A stretch of 64,000 nt of DNA, from assembly GCF_003584565.2 (NCBI RefSeq), contig NZ_CP031010.1:2232001-2296000 (forward strand). The letters are read 5' to 3'. This stretch comes from Alteromonas sp. RKMC-009 (GTDB lineage: Bacteria > Pseudomonadota > Gammaproteobacteria > Enterobacterales > Alteromonadaceae). The position numbers and the translations under genes are program-made. This document shows, piece by piece, positions 1 to 7,479 of the stretch; position 1 is the stretch's first letter, and every line of letters starts with the position of its first letter. Below the pieces are notes generated by a model that saw only the letters and a program-made list of their open reading frames with translations, was not told where the DNA came from and ran no database searches.

Positions 1-139
1 CGTACACGGCAATGACGGTCATTAAAAAACCGACTATGTGCGTGAGAATGTTGATTGTGCGCCGGTCCTGCTTTCGCAGGACTTGGGCGCGTTTCAGTAG
101 TTTGTGCAGATGCGCCACCCTCTTGTGAGGGTCTTTCAT
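1..139 (-). CDS. Hypothetical small membrane protein, C-terminus outside window
   Basis: A leftward reading frame opens with ATG at 137-139 and is still open at position 1, giving 46 residues. The first 30 residues are strongly basic (many K/R/H) and are followed by a hydrophobic stretch (ILTHIVGFLMTVIAVY), so it looks like a small protein with a basic cytoplasmic N-terminus and one membrane segment. The ATG overlaps the stop of the upstream VWA gene (ATGA), so the two are translationally coupled. I do not recognise a family. Confidence 0.6.
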   Translation of the reverse strand, partial: MKDPHKRVAHLHKLLKRAQVLRKQDRRTINILTHIVGFLMTVIAVY

Positions 140-1260
140 CGTTCAAGCAACTCGTAGTGAATGACTTTGCCGGTATCGGCCTTAAAGTGCAGGTTGTCGT
201 GGATTATCCAGAAGATCTGGCCTTCACGGGGAATAGGACGTTCCCTTATATCGAAACATCCGTCAGTGAAGATAATCGAAACTTCCGGCTTTTCCTCTTT
301 GATGTCGTCCAGTACGGGACCAATGCGCGTACCGCCGCCACCGTGGAATACCAACTCAACAACATCACGCAGTTCGTTAACTGTGTGCTTATCAGTCAGA
401 CGGGTATCAAAGGAAATAACCTCTGTAACACTGGGTTGCAGCTTCTTAACGATATGGAATATCTCAGAGATAAACTGGTCAAACTCAACCTGTGTGATTG
501 AGCCGGAGATATCCACGTAAATACGCAAAGAGCCCAGCCGTTCAGAGTACAAACCAGGCATGATGAAGTTCTGATCCAGATACCGCTTATTCGGCTTCTG
601 ATAAGAGTAATCATCAGCGGCTAACTCAGTCAGTACGTTATCCAGAATACGATTCCAGGGCAGCTTAGGAGTTCTGAGGTTATTCAGAAATGTAGTGACA
701 CAACCAGGGATAGAGGAACCCTGATTCATCAGCTTGGCTTTCATGAACGCAGACTGTACGCGCTCCTCCACCCACATCGCCATGTCTTCAGCGTCCATGT
801 CTTCACATTCACGGATGGACTGATGGACAAAGGGCAGATCACGCTCATCCACCATATCTACGATGGTGTAGATATCTTCGCTGGTCTGGTCGGCGTATAC
901 CGGCTCATGGATAGCATCATCCAGTAACACAAAGCCAGTGCCTTTAAGGATATCGTTAGTCGCGTAGTCACATGACACATACCAGTGCTTCTTACGCTTA
1001 CCTTTCATACGGCTCACGTGCTGAAGTGCAGTGTGATATGCCGCTTTAGCCAGTAACGTAATGCGCTGGTCCGGTGTCAGACGGATGAAGGCTTCCGGAT
1101 TTATCCAGAGGTACTTCCCGTCTGTACTGAACAGCGTAGAGGACGTATCCCACTGAAAGCGCAGACTGAACAGAATAGTCGTAATGAATACGCTGTCCGG
1201 TCTGGATATCAGATGGATTTTTGCTGTATCCAGCAACTTGTTTGCTTCTTCAGTCTGCAT
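136..1260 (-). CDS. VWA-domain protein (DUF2201-like), partner of MoxR ATPase
   Basis: 374 residues. The C-terminal half carries a von Willebrand A metal-binding site: DISGS near residue 250 and a later FTDG strand end, the classic MIDAS arrangement. The N-terminal half resembles the DUF2201/VWA-like metallopeptidase domain, but the expected HExxH is not intact (the corresponding helix reads AAYHTALQHVSR), so peptidase activity is doubtful. It lies 8 bp downstream of a MoxR-type ATPase gene; such AAA+/VWA pairs act as chaperone-like machines that insert metals or remodel complexes. N4 phages carry an equivalent pair among the middle genes. Function during infection is unknown. Confidence 0.8.
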   Translation of the reverse strand: MQTEEANKLLDTAKIHLISRPDSVFITTILFSLRFQWDTSSTLFSTDGKYLWINPEAFIRLTPDQRITLLAKAAYHTALQHVSRMKGKRKKHWYVSCDYATNDILKGTGFVLLDDAIHEPVYADQTSEDIYTIVDMVDERDLPFVHQSIRECEDMDAEDMAMWVEERVQSAFMKAKLMNQGSSIPGCVTTFLNNLRTPKLPWNRILDNVLTELAADDYSYQKPNKRYLDQNFIMPGLYSERLGSLRIYVDISGSITQVEFDQFISEIFHIVKKLQPSVTEVISFDTRLTDKHTVNELRDVVELVFHGGGGTRIGPVLDDIKEEKPEVSIIFTDGCFDIRERPIPREGQIFWIIHDNLHFKADTGKVIHYELLER

Positions 1261-1268
1261 AGCCTTCC

Positions 1269-2279
1269 TTAGAAGTAAGATGAAAGTTCGTCAGCCTTTT
1301 CCAACCACTTTTCATTGGCTGAAATCTCTGTGTACCGGCGGCCCATTTCACGGATAGTAATTACCTGAAACTCTTTAGGCATACGGTCAACGAATGACAG
1401 CAAGGCCGTAGCGTTAGCGGGGCCGGTGTGTTTGGCGATTAAACCTGACAGTGCGAACAGGCTACTCGGGTCGTTCGGTACAACAGCGTCTTCCGGCGTT
1501 TTAACGATAGACACCAGATCGGGCAGCTGGTCGTATACACGGGTAAACTGGTGGAACTCATGAGCCACACCTTCACTGATTGCACCACCCAACAGAATGA
1601 CGCTCTTTGAATCCAGCTTCACTTTCTGCAGGATGTTGCTGGCAAAGTGCCATGTACGAGGACACGCGAAGGTTTTATCCGAGTGGTCCGGCTCAAACGT
1701 ATGCAGGCTGTCAGGGCGTGATTGCAGGTAAGACGTGATACGGTAATCAATACCGTTCATCTGTGCCCACTCAATCCAGTCATTCGCGGATACTGTCATT
1801 TCGATGTGTACCAGTCGTGACTGCATGGCAGTACCTAAGCGGTTTACCAGTGCACCGTCTGTTTCAAGGTTACCGGCGGCAACCAGTGCTACATCAGGGT
1901 GTAAGGAGAACTTACCGACCATACGGTCCAGCAACAGTTTGTAAGCGGCACGTTGGACTGTCTGCGGAGCATGGTTAATTTCATCTAAGAAGATAAGCCA
2001 GCCGCTTTTACCTTTAGGTAATGTCCAGTACTCCAGCGGGAATAAATCCAGTGGTACGTACTCAGCAATGTCGTCAGTGACTTTAGGGAAGCCATTCAGG
2101 TCAGTCGGGTCACACTGGCTCAGACGCACATCAATCAGTTGCAGGTTGTATTCTTCTGCAATCTGCTTAACTACATCAGATTTACCGATGCCAGGGCTTC
2201 CGTGCAACATAGGGACTAACCCAGCCTGAATACTTGTTTCGATAAACTGCTTAGCCACTTTCGGGCTTACTGCACTCAT
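1269..2279 (-). CDS. MoxR-type AAA+ ATPase
   Basis: 336 residues with a Walker A motif (GSPGIGKSD, about residues 27-35), Walker B (LIFLDEINHA, about 97-106) and a sensor-1-like LVAAGN segment. These identify a MoxR/RavA-type AAA+ ATPase, which forms hexamers and works with a VWA partner; that partner is the next gene. An SD-like AAGGAATAT precedes ATG 2277-2279. A CCGAACGG hairpin lies 35-50 bp upstream, so this gene probably heads its own transcription unit. Confidence 0.88.
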   Translation of the reverse strand: MSAVSPKVAKQFIETSIQAGLVPMLHGSPGIGKSDVVKQIAEEYNLQLIDVRLSQCDPTDLNGFPKVTDDIAEYVPLDLFPLEYWTLPKGKSGWLIFLDEINHAPQTVQRAAYKLLLDRMVGKFSLHPDVALVAAGNLETDGALVNRLGTAMQSRLVHIEMTVSANDWIEWAQMNGIDYRITSYLQSRPDSLHTFEPDHSDKTFACPRTWHFASNILQKVKLDSKSVILLGGAISEGVAHEFHQFTRVYDQLPDLVSIVKTPEDAVVPNDPSSLFALSGLIAKHTGPANATALLSFVDRMPKEFQVITIREMGRRYTEISANEKWLEKADELSSYF

Positions 2280-2313
2280 AATATTCCTTGGTTTAAATTA
2301 AATGATCACCGCA

Positions 2314-2329
2314 GCTGCCGAACGGCAGC
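2314..2329 (-). promoter_or_regulatory. Class I hairpin, predicted vRNAP-type promoter
   Basis: Perfect inverted repeat GCTGCC-GAAC-GGCAGC in the spacer between the dNMP kinase and MoxR genes. The same design (6-bp arms around GAAC, core CCGAACGG) recurs at 9755, 10053, 12790 and 61599 and as variants at 57716 and 60936, always in a leftward intergenic spacer. N4 vRNAP binds small hairpins with purine-rich loops on the template strand, which is the + strand here. Promoter function is inferred. Confidence 0.6.
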
Positions 2330-2341
2330 ACTAAACGGTTG

Positions 2342-2986
2342 TTATGCGGATGTGTCTAGTAGCGTTCCTGCGCGTGTTTCGGACATTGGTTTGACACCTA
2401 CCCGTTGACTGATTTTCCAGTCCACAGGGTTTGCGATTTGGTGGAGAACGGTACGCAGACGTACCTCGTATTCTGCTGTCATGTCATTCACCGCAACGAA
2501 GTCACGGCCATGCATAGGCAGGGGTTGTTCTGACTGATGCAGGTCAACGCTGTCCGGTTGCTGTAAATTGAATACATGGACTATTTCACCGCCACGACTA
2601 CGGATGAAACCTGCTTCATTAGGGAAGCGAACGTCCGTGATGATGATCACATCGGCCTTTGATTTGCTGATGGTGTTATCCATACAACGTAGCCATAAGT
2701 CGTCACAGATGAGGTTACGGCCCCATTCTGTGCCTAACGTCTGCATCATCTTGCGGGGAGACACGCCGTAGCGTGGATCTTCCGCTTCTTTAGCGTCATG
2801 GTCTTCCAATTGGAAAGGTGCCAGGTCTAAGCCAGTTTCCAGCATACGTTTCATATGGTCTGCGAATGCAGCGGTGTCTACGGTTTTGCTGTACTGCTCA
2901 ATGAGTACCTTCTGCAGAATGTCTGCACCGAAGTCTTTGCCTGAACCTTTACGGCCAGCCATACCAATGATTAATGGTTTTCTCAT
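2342..2986 (-). CDS. Deoxynucleoside monophosphate kinase
   Basis: 214 residues. An N-terminal P-loop (GMAGRKGSGKD, residues 8-18) and a D/E-rich lid region (EDHDAKEAEDPRYG) followed by RKMMQTLGTEWGR match the phage dNMP kinase family (T4 gene 1 type), which phosphorylates dNMPs to dNDPs for phage DNA synthesis. It works in the same pathway as the dUTPase at 9139. ATG 2984-2986 is preceded by GAGGAAAAC. A terminator ends the preceding gene just upstream, so a local promoter is likely but not obvious. Confidence 0.85.
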   Translation of the reverse strand: MRKPLIIGMAGRKGSGKDFGADILQKVLIEQYSKTVDTAAFADHMKRMLETGLDLAPFQLEDHDAKEAEDPRYGVSPRKMMQTLGTEWGRNLICDDLWLRCMDNTISKSKADVIIITDVRFPNEAGFIRSRGGEIVHVFNLQQPDSVDLHQSEQPLPMHGRDFVAVNDMTAEYEVRLRTVLHQIANPVDWKISQRVGVKPMSETRAGTLLDTSA

Positions 2987-3001
2987 GTTTTCCTCTCACA
3001 C

Positions 3002-3026
3002 AAAAAAGCCAGCTATTAAGCTGGCT
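3002..3026 (-). terminator. Rho-independent terminator containing a stop codon
   Basis: On the minus strand, a 7-bp stem (AGCCAGC/GCTGGCT) is followed by TTTTTTG. The TAA of the gene at 3016-3375 lies in the loop, so coding sequence and terminator overlap. The stem is nearly identical to the terminator at 3863-3888. Confidence 0.85.
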
Positions 3027-3375
3027 CTGGTTGTTCAATTTTTTGGATTTGTTTATCAATCAGATCCCGTTGTGTACGGAACCGGTCAAGCAAGGCTTGT
3101 TTGCCTTTATCCACTTTCAGGTCGATGGGTTGGGGGAACAGATCGTCCAGCGATTCACGGAAGTATTCCCGCGCTGCATGCCAGTCAGGTACACCGAAGA
3201 ACTGCTCTATTTCTTCACGTACCAGTACGACTTCTGTACCGAAATCTGTAACGACATGGAAAATACCGTTATCTTTTACACAGGTCACAACGGCGTTGCC
3301 GATGCGACCGGTGACAACAGGAATCAGTACCAGACCAACTTCCACCTTTTCAGGTACAGGCAGTAAGTTATTCAC
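3016..3375 (-). CDS. Hypothetical phage protein
   Basis: About 119 residues if it starts at GTG 3373-3375, which overlaps the stop of the upstream gene (GTGAATAA). The reading frame continues further upstream, but that part lies inside the Gp49-family gene, so the short version is chosen. The N-terminal half looks like a small beta-barrel (VGLVLIPVVTGRIGNAVVTCV) and the C-terminus is a charged helix (LLDRFRTQRDLIDKQIQKIE). No family recognised. Confidence 0.65.
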   Translation of the reverse strand: MNNLLPVPEKVEVGLVLIPVVTGRIGNAVVTCVKDNGIFHVVTDFGTEVVLVREEIEQFFGVPDWHAAREYFRESLDDLFPQPIDLKVDKGKQALLDRFRTQRDLIDKQIQKIEQPEPA

Positions 3376-3706
3376 TTTTTGCTGCCAGCATGCGGTAGGC
3401 TTCCAGTTCGTAGATGCTTTGGAACGCATCTTCAAACGAGACCTTCTTACCGATTTCTTCACGGAAGTTCTCAGGGTCCAGTGCCAGACTTGGCTTACTG
3501 ACTGCAACGAAACCACCACGTAACCGGATACCACAGAACATCATCTGCTGGCCGGCCAGTACAATCGTTTCGTAATCAACGGATTCAATACGGGAAATGA
3601 TGCCACGGCTGCTGATGTATTCACCTTTACAGCCCATGTCTAACATCATGGCTTCAATTTGTTCGCACCGTGTCGGTGACTTTGGTTTTACTTCACGTAC
3701 AGGCAT
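3368..3706 (-). CDS. N4 Gp49/Sf6 gene 66 family protein
   Basis: 112 residues. The C-terminal signature (DPENFREEIGKKVSFEDA, then a helix ending in ELEAYRMLA) matches the small phage family named after N4 Gp49 and Sf6 gene 66, found in many temperate and lytic phages; its molecular role is unknown. ATG 3704-3706 lies 2 bp after the preceding stop, and its own stop overlaps the next gene, so it is in a tight operon. Confidence 0.75.
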   Translation of the reverse strand: MPVREVKPKSPTRCEQIEAMMLDMGCKGEYISSRGIISRIESVDYETIVLAGQQMMFCGIRLRGGFVAVSKPSLALDPENFREEIGKKVSFEDAFQSIYELEAYRMLAAKSE

Positions 3707-3708
3707 AG

Positions 3709-3849
3709 TCAGACCTTAGACTTAGGTGCAGTATTTTTGTCGCTGTTGCCGCCAACAGTAGCGTTGCTTTTTTTGTCCTTGCGGATCTTAACCAAAGCAG
3801 CAACAAGTATGGCTACAACGCCCAGTAAAATGTAATCAGTAGTGGTCAT
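3709..3849 (-). CDS. Small single-span membrane protein (46 aa)
   Basis: MTTTDYILLG start, one hydrophobic helix (YILLGVVAILVAALV), then a lysine-rich tail with N, G and T. ATG 3847-3849 has a strong SD (GGAGAAATAC). The terminator at 3863-3888 separates it from the preceding genes, so it may start a transcript. It is followed after 2 bp by the Gp49-family gene. Function unknown. Confidence 0.7.
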   Translation of the reverse strand: MTTTDYILLGVVAILVAALVKIRKDKKSNATVGGNSDKNTAPKSKV

Positions 3850-3862
3850 GTATTTCTCCAAT

Positions 3863-3888
3863 AAAAAAGCCAGCGGTCAGGCTGGCTT
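3863..3888 (-). terminator. Rho-independent terminator containing a stop codon
   Basis: Minus-strand stem AAGCCAGC/GCTGGCTT followed by TTTTATT. The TGA of the gene at 3877-4008 is in the loop, the same design as the terminator at 3002-3026. Confidence 0.85.
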
Positions 3889-4008
3889 ATCTTTTCTAAT
3901 TCGGCGTTGGTATTGCCGCTTGTCTCTGCGTCTGGATTGTTTGTAGTCATGGACTACGGCCAGAGCGATTAAGCCAAGTGACATCAAGATCAGACCTGCT
4001 TCTAACAT
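3877..4008 (-). CDS. Small membrane protein with basic tail (43 aa)
   Basis: A hydrophobic N-terminal helix (MLEAGLILMSLGLIALAVV) is followed by a very basic tail (KQSRRRDKRQYQRRIRKDK). ATG 4006-4008 overlaps the last codons of the upstream membrane protein gene. The topology (short exit, basic cytoplasmic tail) resembles small phage membrane regulators, but no family is recognised. Confidence 0.65.
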   Translation of the reverse strand: MLEAGLILMSLGLIALAVVHDYKQSRRRDKRQYQRRIRKDKPA

Positions 4009-4190
4009 TCTGTGTCAGACAAGGCAGGGCCGATGTACGGGATAGGTTTGTATTCCATTTCAGGAATCTGGCTCTCAGCGCGGCGTGAGGAGGCTTTTCT
4101 TCTGCTGGACAGTACAATGTACCAACCGAACAGCGTAGCGATGCACAGGCAGGCCAGAGGAGCCAGAATAAGCATTTCAACCAGGTTCAT
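4002..4190 (-). CDS. Small membrane protein (62 aa)
   Basis: A membrane helix at about residues 4-26 (VEMLILAPLACLCIATLFGWYIVL) is followed by a basic stop-transfer segment (SSRRKASSRR) and a proline-rich tail. ATG 4188-4190 overlaps the preceding stop by one base (TAATG). A longer alternative frame in the same region is less protein-like. It forms a coupled pair with the next small membrane gene; a spanin-like role was considered, but nothing proves it. Confidence 0.6.
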   Translation of the reverse strand: MNLVEMLILAPLACLCIATLFGWYIVLSSRRKASSRRAESQIPEMEYKPIPYIGPALSDTEC

Positions 4191-4432
4191 TACTTATTCT
4201 CGATAGCGTTGCGTATTTCTACGCGAAGGTTTTTAGTAGTGTCAGACACAAACACAGCACCGTGAACGATAGGCCACCACCGGTCTAATGCTTTCATCAG
4301 AGCCAGTTTCATCTTACCGTTATGGTCTTCCAGTGTTTTGATGTAGCGGGATAGTTCGATATCCGTTTCCTGTTGGATTTGGATTATCTCAAGCAGCTCC
4401 CGCTTGCTCATGCCTTCAAGGTTGTTGATCAC
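4190..4432 (-). CDS. Hypothetical protein (80 aa)
   Basis: Starts at GTG 4430-4432, overlapping the upstream stop (GTGA), or at the ATG seven codons later (MSKRELLEI), which has a closer SD-like GAAGG. The N-terminal half is a helical, coiled-coil-like segment (LLEIIQIQQETDIELSRYIKTLEDH); the remainder contains DRWWPIVHG. Family unknown. Confidence 0.6.
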   Translation of the reverse strand: MINNLEGMSKRELLEIIQIQQETDIELSRYIKTLEDHNGKMKLALMKALDRWWPIVHGAVFVSDTTKNLRVEIRNAIENK

Positions 4433-4800
4433 GCCACTGCAGATTCACGGACTGCACGGGCCAGACCTTCAGATACTGCTTTATTAGCGACATCAGTGCG
4501 TGCCAGTTTCAGTGCTGCATCGCTTGCAGCGATACGCAGCGCATGGTTCGCTGCCGTTAACTCACCAACCTTCTTTTCCAGTTCCACAATCTTTGGATCC
4601 ACCGATTCAAACTTACCAATCATGTCTGCACAGGGACGTGCGTACTTCTGACCGTTATGTACGTGTTGGTAAACTGCGGTCAACGGATAGCGACAGGTTA
4701 CACCGTCAAACGGGGTGTTTACGACATCAAGTACTTTATACGTGTTTCCTGATTTCAGGTGACGGATGATTGCGTCTTTTTCTAATAACAATTCAGGCAT
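4429..4800 (-). CDS. Hypothetical protein with C-terminal coiled coil
   Basis: 123 residues: an N-terminal beta-rich part (KSGNTYKVLDVVNTPFDGVTC) and a C-terminal coiled coil (PKIVELEKKVGELTAANHALRIAA). ATG 4798-4800 is preceded by GGAGAATAATAAA. It lies in the dense run of small overlapping leftward genes. Function unknown. Confidence 0.7.
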   Translation of the reverse strand: MPELLLEKDAIIRHLKSGNTYKVLDVVNTPFDGVTCRYPLTAVYQHVHNGQKYARPCADMIGKFESVDPKIVELEKKVGELTAANHALRIAASDAALKLARTDVANKAVSEGLARAVRESAVA

Positions 4801-4804
4801 TTTA

Positions 4805-5071
4805 TTATTCTCCTTCTAGGATGGTTACAGCGTCATATAACGCATCTGTGTCGTCTTCATCGGCTTCGTTCATACGTTCAATAGCGCGACTCATACGTAC
4901 CCTTAAATGGGTGTTTCGTTTACGGAAGTCAGCAACTTCCTGACACTTGGCGTCATACTGCCAAACTGCTTCACTAATCCATGCTTGTACTGTGGCATCA
5001 GGGAAGTTATCAAAAGTGGTTTCGGTCAGGATACGCAGACCCTCAATACCTTTTAAGTTAGACTCGCTCAT
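4805..5071 (-). CDS. Hypothetical protein (88 aa)
   Basis: Start placed at ATG 5069-5071 (MSESNLKG), which overlaps the end of the upstream gene by 14 bp and has GGTGAAG nearby; a TTG four codons earlier is the alternative. The protein is acidic, helical and ends in a D/E-rich tail (NEADEDDTDALYDAV). No recognised domain. Confidence 0.65.
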   Translation of the reverse strand: MSESNLKGIEGLRILTETTFDNFPDATVQAWISEAVWQYDAKCQEVADFRKRNTHLRVRMSRAIERMNEADEDDTDALYDAVTILEGE

Positions 5072-5534
5072 TGGCTTCACCAATATGAGCCTTCATTACC
5101 ACAAGGTAATCCAGCGCATCATTGATGCTGCTTTCGCTGTTAACGTGGTTGTGTTGAAGTAGCGCCATTGAATGGGAAGTGGCAGGTAACCAGTTCGCGC
5201 GTTTCTTGCGGAAGTTAGCAAATGGTGCAACGATGGAGTCAGCAGCAACTTCACCAATCTCTGCTTCTAATGCCTTCCACAGATCTTGTGGTACATTTGT
5301 ACCAGAGACCATGCGTACCCGTGGGTCTAAGATACACCAACCCAGTACACAGGCAGCAGAGCCACACTCATTAACGGTGGTACTGTCTTTGACCGCCATA
5401 CCGTCTTCACGGTTAATGAAAGGGATTTCATCAATATTTTTGAAGAAGGCCGACATGTAAAGTCCTGAGCCTTCTTTTTTGAGCACGTCCTGCATACACA
5501 AGATCATGGCATCAAGGATTGGGGTGTTACGCAT
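5058..5534 (-). CDS. Hypothetical protein, paralogue of the next gene
   Basis: 158 residues. It shares with the adjacent upstream gene the opening TP-LDAxI, a central NECGSAACVLGWCILD segment and a C-terminal ALDYLxxxK helix. The CGxAAC motif is shared by both proteins and could bind a metal or be structural. The two genes overlap by 8 bp and look like a tandem duplication. Function unknown. Confidence 0.75.
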   Translation of the reverse strand: MRNTPILDAMILCMQDVLKKEGSGLYMSAFFKNIDEIPFINREDGMAVKDSTTVNECGSAACVLGWCILDPRVRMVSGTNVPQDLWKALEAEIGEVAADSIVAPFANFRKKRANWLPATSHSMALLQHNHVNSESSINDALDYLVVMKAHIGEANERV

Positions 5535-5988
5535 ACTTCACCTCATTGAATGCGATTTTGACTTTCTGCAGGTAGTCGAGTGCTTCTGCAGCAGTAGGGG
5601 TTTCACGGATAAGGTGCGGGTGATCCAGTAAATGGTGTAACCATCCAGTCCGGTTAGCCGAATCCATCCGGTCTTCTGGGTAGGCGTCAAACATAGAATC
5701 AGCGGCACATACACTATCCAATTCCTTTTCGACACATGCCCATATCTTCCTTGGCGGAGTCCCTAAACCAACTACTTTGACATGACCTATGACGTCCATG
5801 TCTAAAGCGGCATACCCACAGATACAGGCAGCGGTGCCGCAAGTGTGTATCGTGGTTTCAGGTGCGACCTTGTTACGCTTTTCGTAGAAGTCGTACATAC
5901 GGAAGGCTTTATCCTCCCTTACCACGATTTCCATGACACGGATGATTGCATCCAGTAATGGCGTAGCCGGTGCGGTTTGTTCGCTCAT
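5527..5988 (-). CDS. Hypothetical protein, paralogue of the downstream gene
   Basis: 153 residues with HTCGTAACICGYAALD in the middle, matching NECGSAACVLGWCILD of the neighbouring gene, plus the same N-terminal LDAIIRVME and C-terminal EALDYLQKVK elements. The conserved cysteine/alanine core suggests a small folded domain. ATG 5986-5988 overlaps the preceding stop (ATGA). Confidence 0.75.
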   Translation of the reverse strand: MSEQTAPATPLLDAIIRVMEIVVREDKAFRMYDFYEKRNKVAPETTIHTCGTAACICGYAALDMDVIGHVKVVGLGTPPRKIWACVEKELDSVCAADSMFDAYPEDRMDSANRTGWLHHLLDHPHLIRETPTAAEALDYLQKVKIAFNEVKYA

Positions 5989-6236
5989 GATGAGTAGTCC
6001 TTACGCATAGCGTCAAGTGTCGTGAGAGCCTGGTTTATTAACTCTTCAATCTGGGCATGTTGTACAACCAGTGCGTGCATTAACTGACTGGCTTCACCTA
6101 GGGTGACTTCACAGTCACCCTTAGAGTCAATGTACATTTGCAGATCGTGCAAGTTGTCAGAGTCATTCAGTGTTCTTACAACTGCATCTGCATGAGCAAT
6201 AACAGAGTTAATTGCCATAAGAGTTAGTGCTTTCAT
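5985..6236 (-). CDS. Hypothetical helical protein (83 aa)
   Basis: Start chosen at ATG 6234-6236, which overlaps the upstream stop (ATGA) and has GGAAAAG eight bases upstream; the longer frame runs into the upstream membrane protein gene. The protein (MKALTLMAINSVIAH...) is all-helical with a hydrophilic centre (DSKGDCEV). No family recognised. Confidence 0.65.
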   Translation of the reverse strand: MKALTLMAINSVIAHADAVVRTLNDSDNLHDLQMYIDSKGDCEVTLGEASQLMHALVVQHAQIEELINQALTTLDAMRKDYSS

Positions 6237-6451
6237 GGTACTTTTCCGAATAAGGTATTTAACGACCATAAGGTCAGTGAACGGGCAGCTACAAAGCCGT
6301 ACCCGAACACAAGAACAATGGCGTTTACAACGAACAGCTTCTCAACCATTTCAGGCTGCTCGTTAACAATGGTGAAGAAGAACCAGCAGAACATATCTGC
6401 TGATATCAGAAGTAAGGCCAGTATTGCGGCCAGCTTTTTAAGCCAGTGCAT
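6233..6451 (-). CDS. Two-span membrane protein (72 aa)
   Basis: Two hydrophobic helices separated by a short acidic loop: LAAILALLLISADMFCWFFFTIV and LFVVNAIVLVFGYGFVAA, with lysines at the N-terminus. Start placed at ATG 6449-6451 (MHWLKKL), overlapping the end of the upstream gene by 14 bp with GAGG at proper distance. Role unknown. Confidence 0.65.
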   Translation of the reverse strand: MHWLKKLAAILALLLISADMFCWFFFTIVNEQPEMVEKLFVVNAIVLVFGYGFVAARSLTLWSLNTLFGKVP

Positions 6452-6935
6452 CTTCTTTAGCCTCTGCTTGCAGTTCACGGAACTTGTCCGTCACACGATA
6501 GCGGTAATCGCGGTGTGTACCGGAACGGATAAGCCAGCCTGCTTTACGTGCTACTAAGAAGTAGTTACGTATCTTGGCAGGGGAGATATCCAGTAACGCA
6601 GATGCACCGGATGTACTGTAATCAGCCACGCGGTACGCTTCTAACATTTCTGTCAGTACTTCTGGCTTACGGGCGATCAGGTTTTCTACCTGCTCATACA
6701 GCACCTGCGTAGCAATGGTCTTGGCTTTCTCTTTACTGACTTCACCAATAGGCTTAGTCTCATTACTTACCGTTGATGCCTGCACACCGTCAGGTGTGTA
6801 AGGCATGTGTAAGTCCAGTTCCTGTGCCAGTGGTGCCAGATTATTCACGATAGCTTCAAGGGCATTCACCTTCTGGGTCAGTTCTTCAATTTTGTTCAGA
6901 AGCACCTGGCCCAGCGTGTATTGTTGTTGCGTCAT
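6438..6935 (-). CDS. Winged-helix/HTH DNA-binding protein with coiled-coil N-terminus
   Basis: 165 residues. The N-terminal part is a coiled coil (LNKIEELTQKVNALEAIVNNL), probably for oligomerisation. The C-terminal half reads like a helix-turn-helix: STSGASALLDISPAKIRNYFLVARKAGWL followed by an RYRVTDKF wing. It is a plausible phage transcription regulator. ATG 6933-6935 follows GAGGAATAAAG. A terminator lies just upstream, so it probably starts a transcript. Confidence 0.65.
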   Translation of the reverse strand: MTQQQYTLGQVLLNKIEELTQKVNALEAIVNNLAPLAQELDLHMPYTPDGVQASTVSNETKPIGEVSKEKAKTIATQVLYEQVENLIARKPEVLTEMLEAYRVADYSTSGASALLDISPAKIRNYFLVARKAGWLIRSGTHRDYRYRVTDKFRELQAEAKEDALA

Positions 6936-6952
6936 TTTCTTTATTCCTCAAA

Positions 6953-6978
6953 AAGAAAAACCCGCTCTGTGGCGGGTT
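6953..6978 (-). terminator. Rho-independent terminator
   Basis: Minus-strand stem AACCCGC/GCGGGTT followed by TTTCTTTTT; ends the transcript carrying the gene at 6986-7459. Confidence 0.85.
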
Positions 6979-6985
6979 GTTGTTA

Positions 6986-7459
6986 CTAATTTGAATCTTT
7001 ACTTAGTTGTTCCAGTGAAGGGAAACGATGAAAGAGGCGGCGATACCAGGGCATCTTTCGGACTTTCAGGAAGTATCGGGCAAGACGTTGGTTAGCATCT
7101 TTGTACTGCTTAGTCAGCTCTATATTCGTTTCAACTTTTTGAAGCAGAAATTTTGCTTCTTCGTTCCACTCATTAGTACCGTGCTTAATCAATTTGTTGA
7201 TCATTTTGCTGATGTGTTCCGGTACTTTATTACCAACATCAACCTGAATTAAGCCTTCATTGATTATCGCGTCTTTATGTCTAAAAGTAGGTAGAAGGGT
7301 CCGATCAATAACGCGCATGGTTACTACGCTGCTGTTTTCCAGATCTGCCACTTGGTATCGCAGCTTCTGGTTCGCATTAGAGAGTGTAGTATTGGTACGT
7401 ACCATTTCCTGATACTTGTTAAACTCTTCGGGAGTAAACTCAACAGAGATATTTGGCAT
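6986..7459 (-). CDS. Hypothetical coiled-coil protein (157 aa)
   Basis: Helical protein: FTPEEFNKYQEMVRTNTTLSN near the N-terminus, a central hydrophobic patch (VVTMRVIDRTLLP), and a basic C-terminus (KVRKMPWYRRLFHRF). ATG 7457-7459 is preceded by AGGTAG. It lies directly downstream of two tRNA-like RNA elements. Family not recognised. Confidence 0.7.
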   Translation of the reverse strand: MPNISVEFTPEEFNKYQEMVRTNTTLSNANQKLRYQVADLENSSVVTMRVIDRTLLPTFRHKDAIINEGLIQVDVGNKVPEHISKMINKLIKHGTNEWNEEAKFLLQKVETNIELTKQYKDANQRLARYFLKVRKMPWYRRLFHRFPSLEQLSKDSN

Positions 7460-7479
7460 TTTTTACTACCTATTAAAAG

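Noticed and set aside
136..520. Overlapping rightward frames at 55-501 and 161-520
   Set aside because: They are antisense to the VWA gene, whose motifs and length are clear.
4002..4190. Spanin pair (with 3877-4008)
   Set aside because: No lipobox or signal peptidase II site, and far from the lysis genes.
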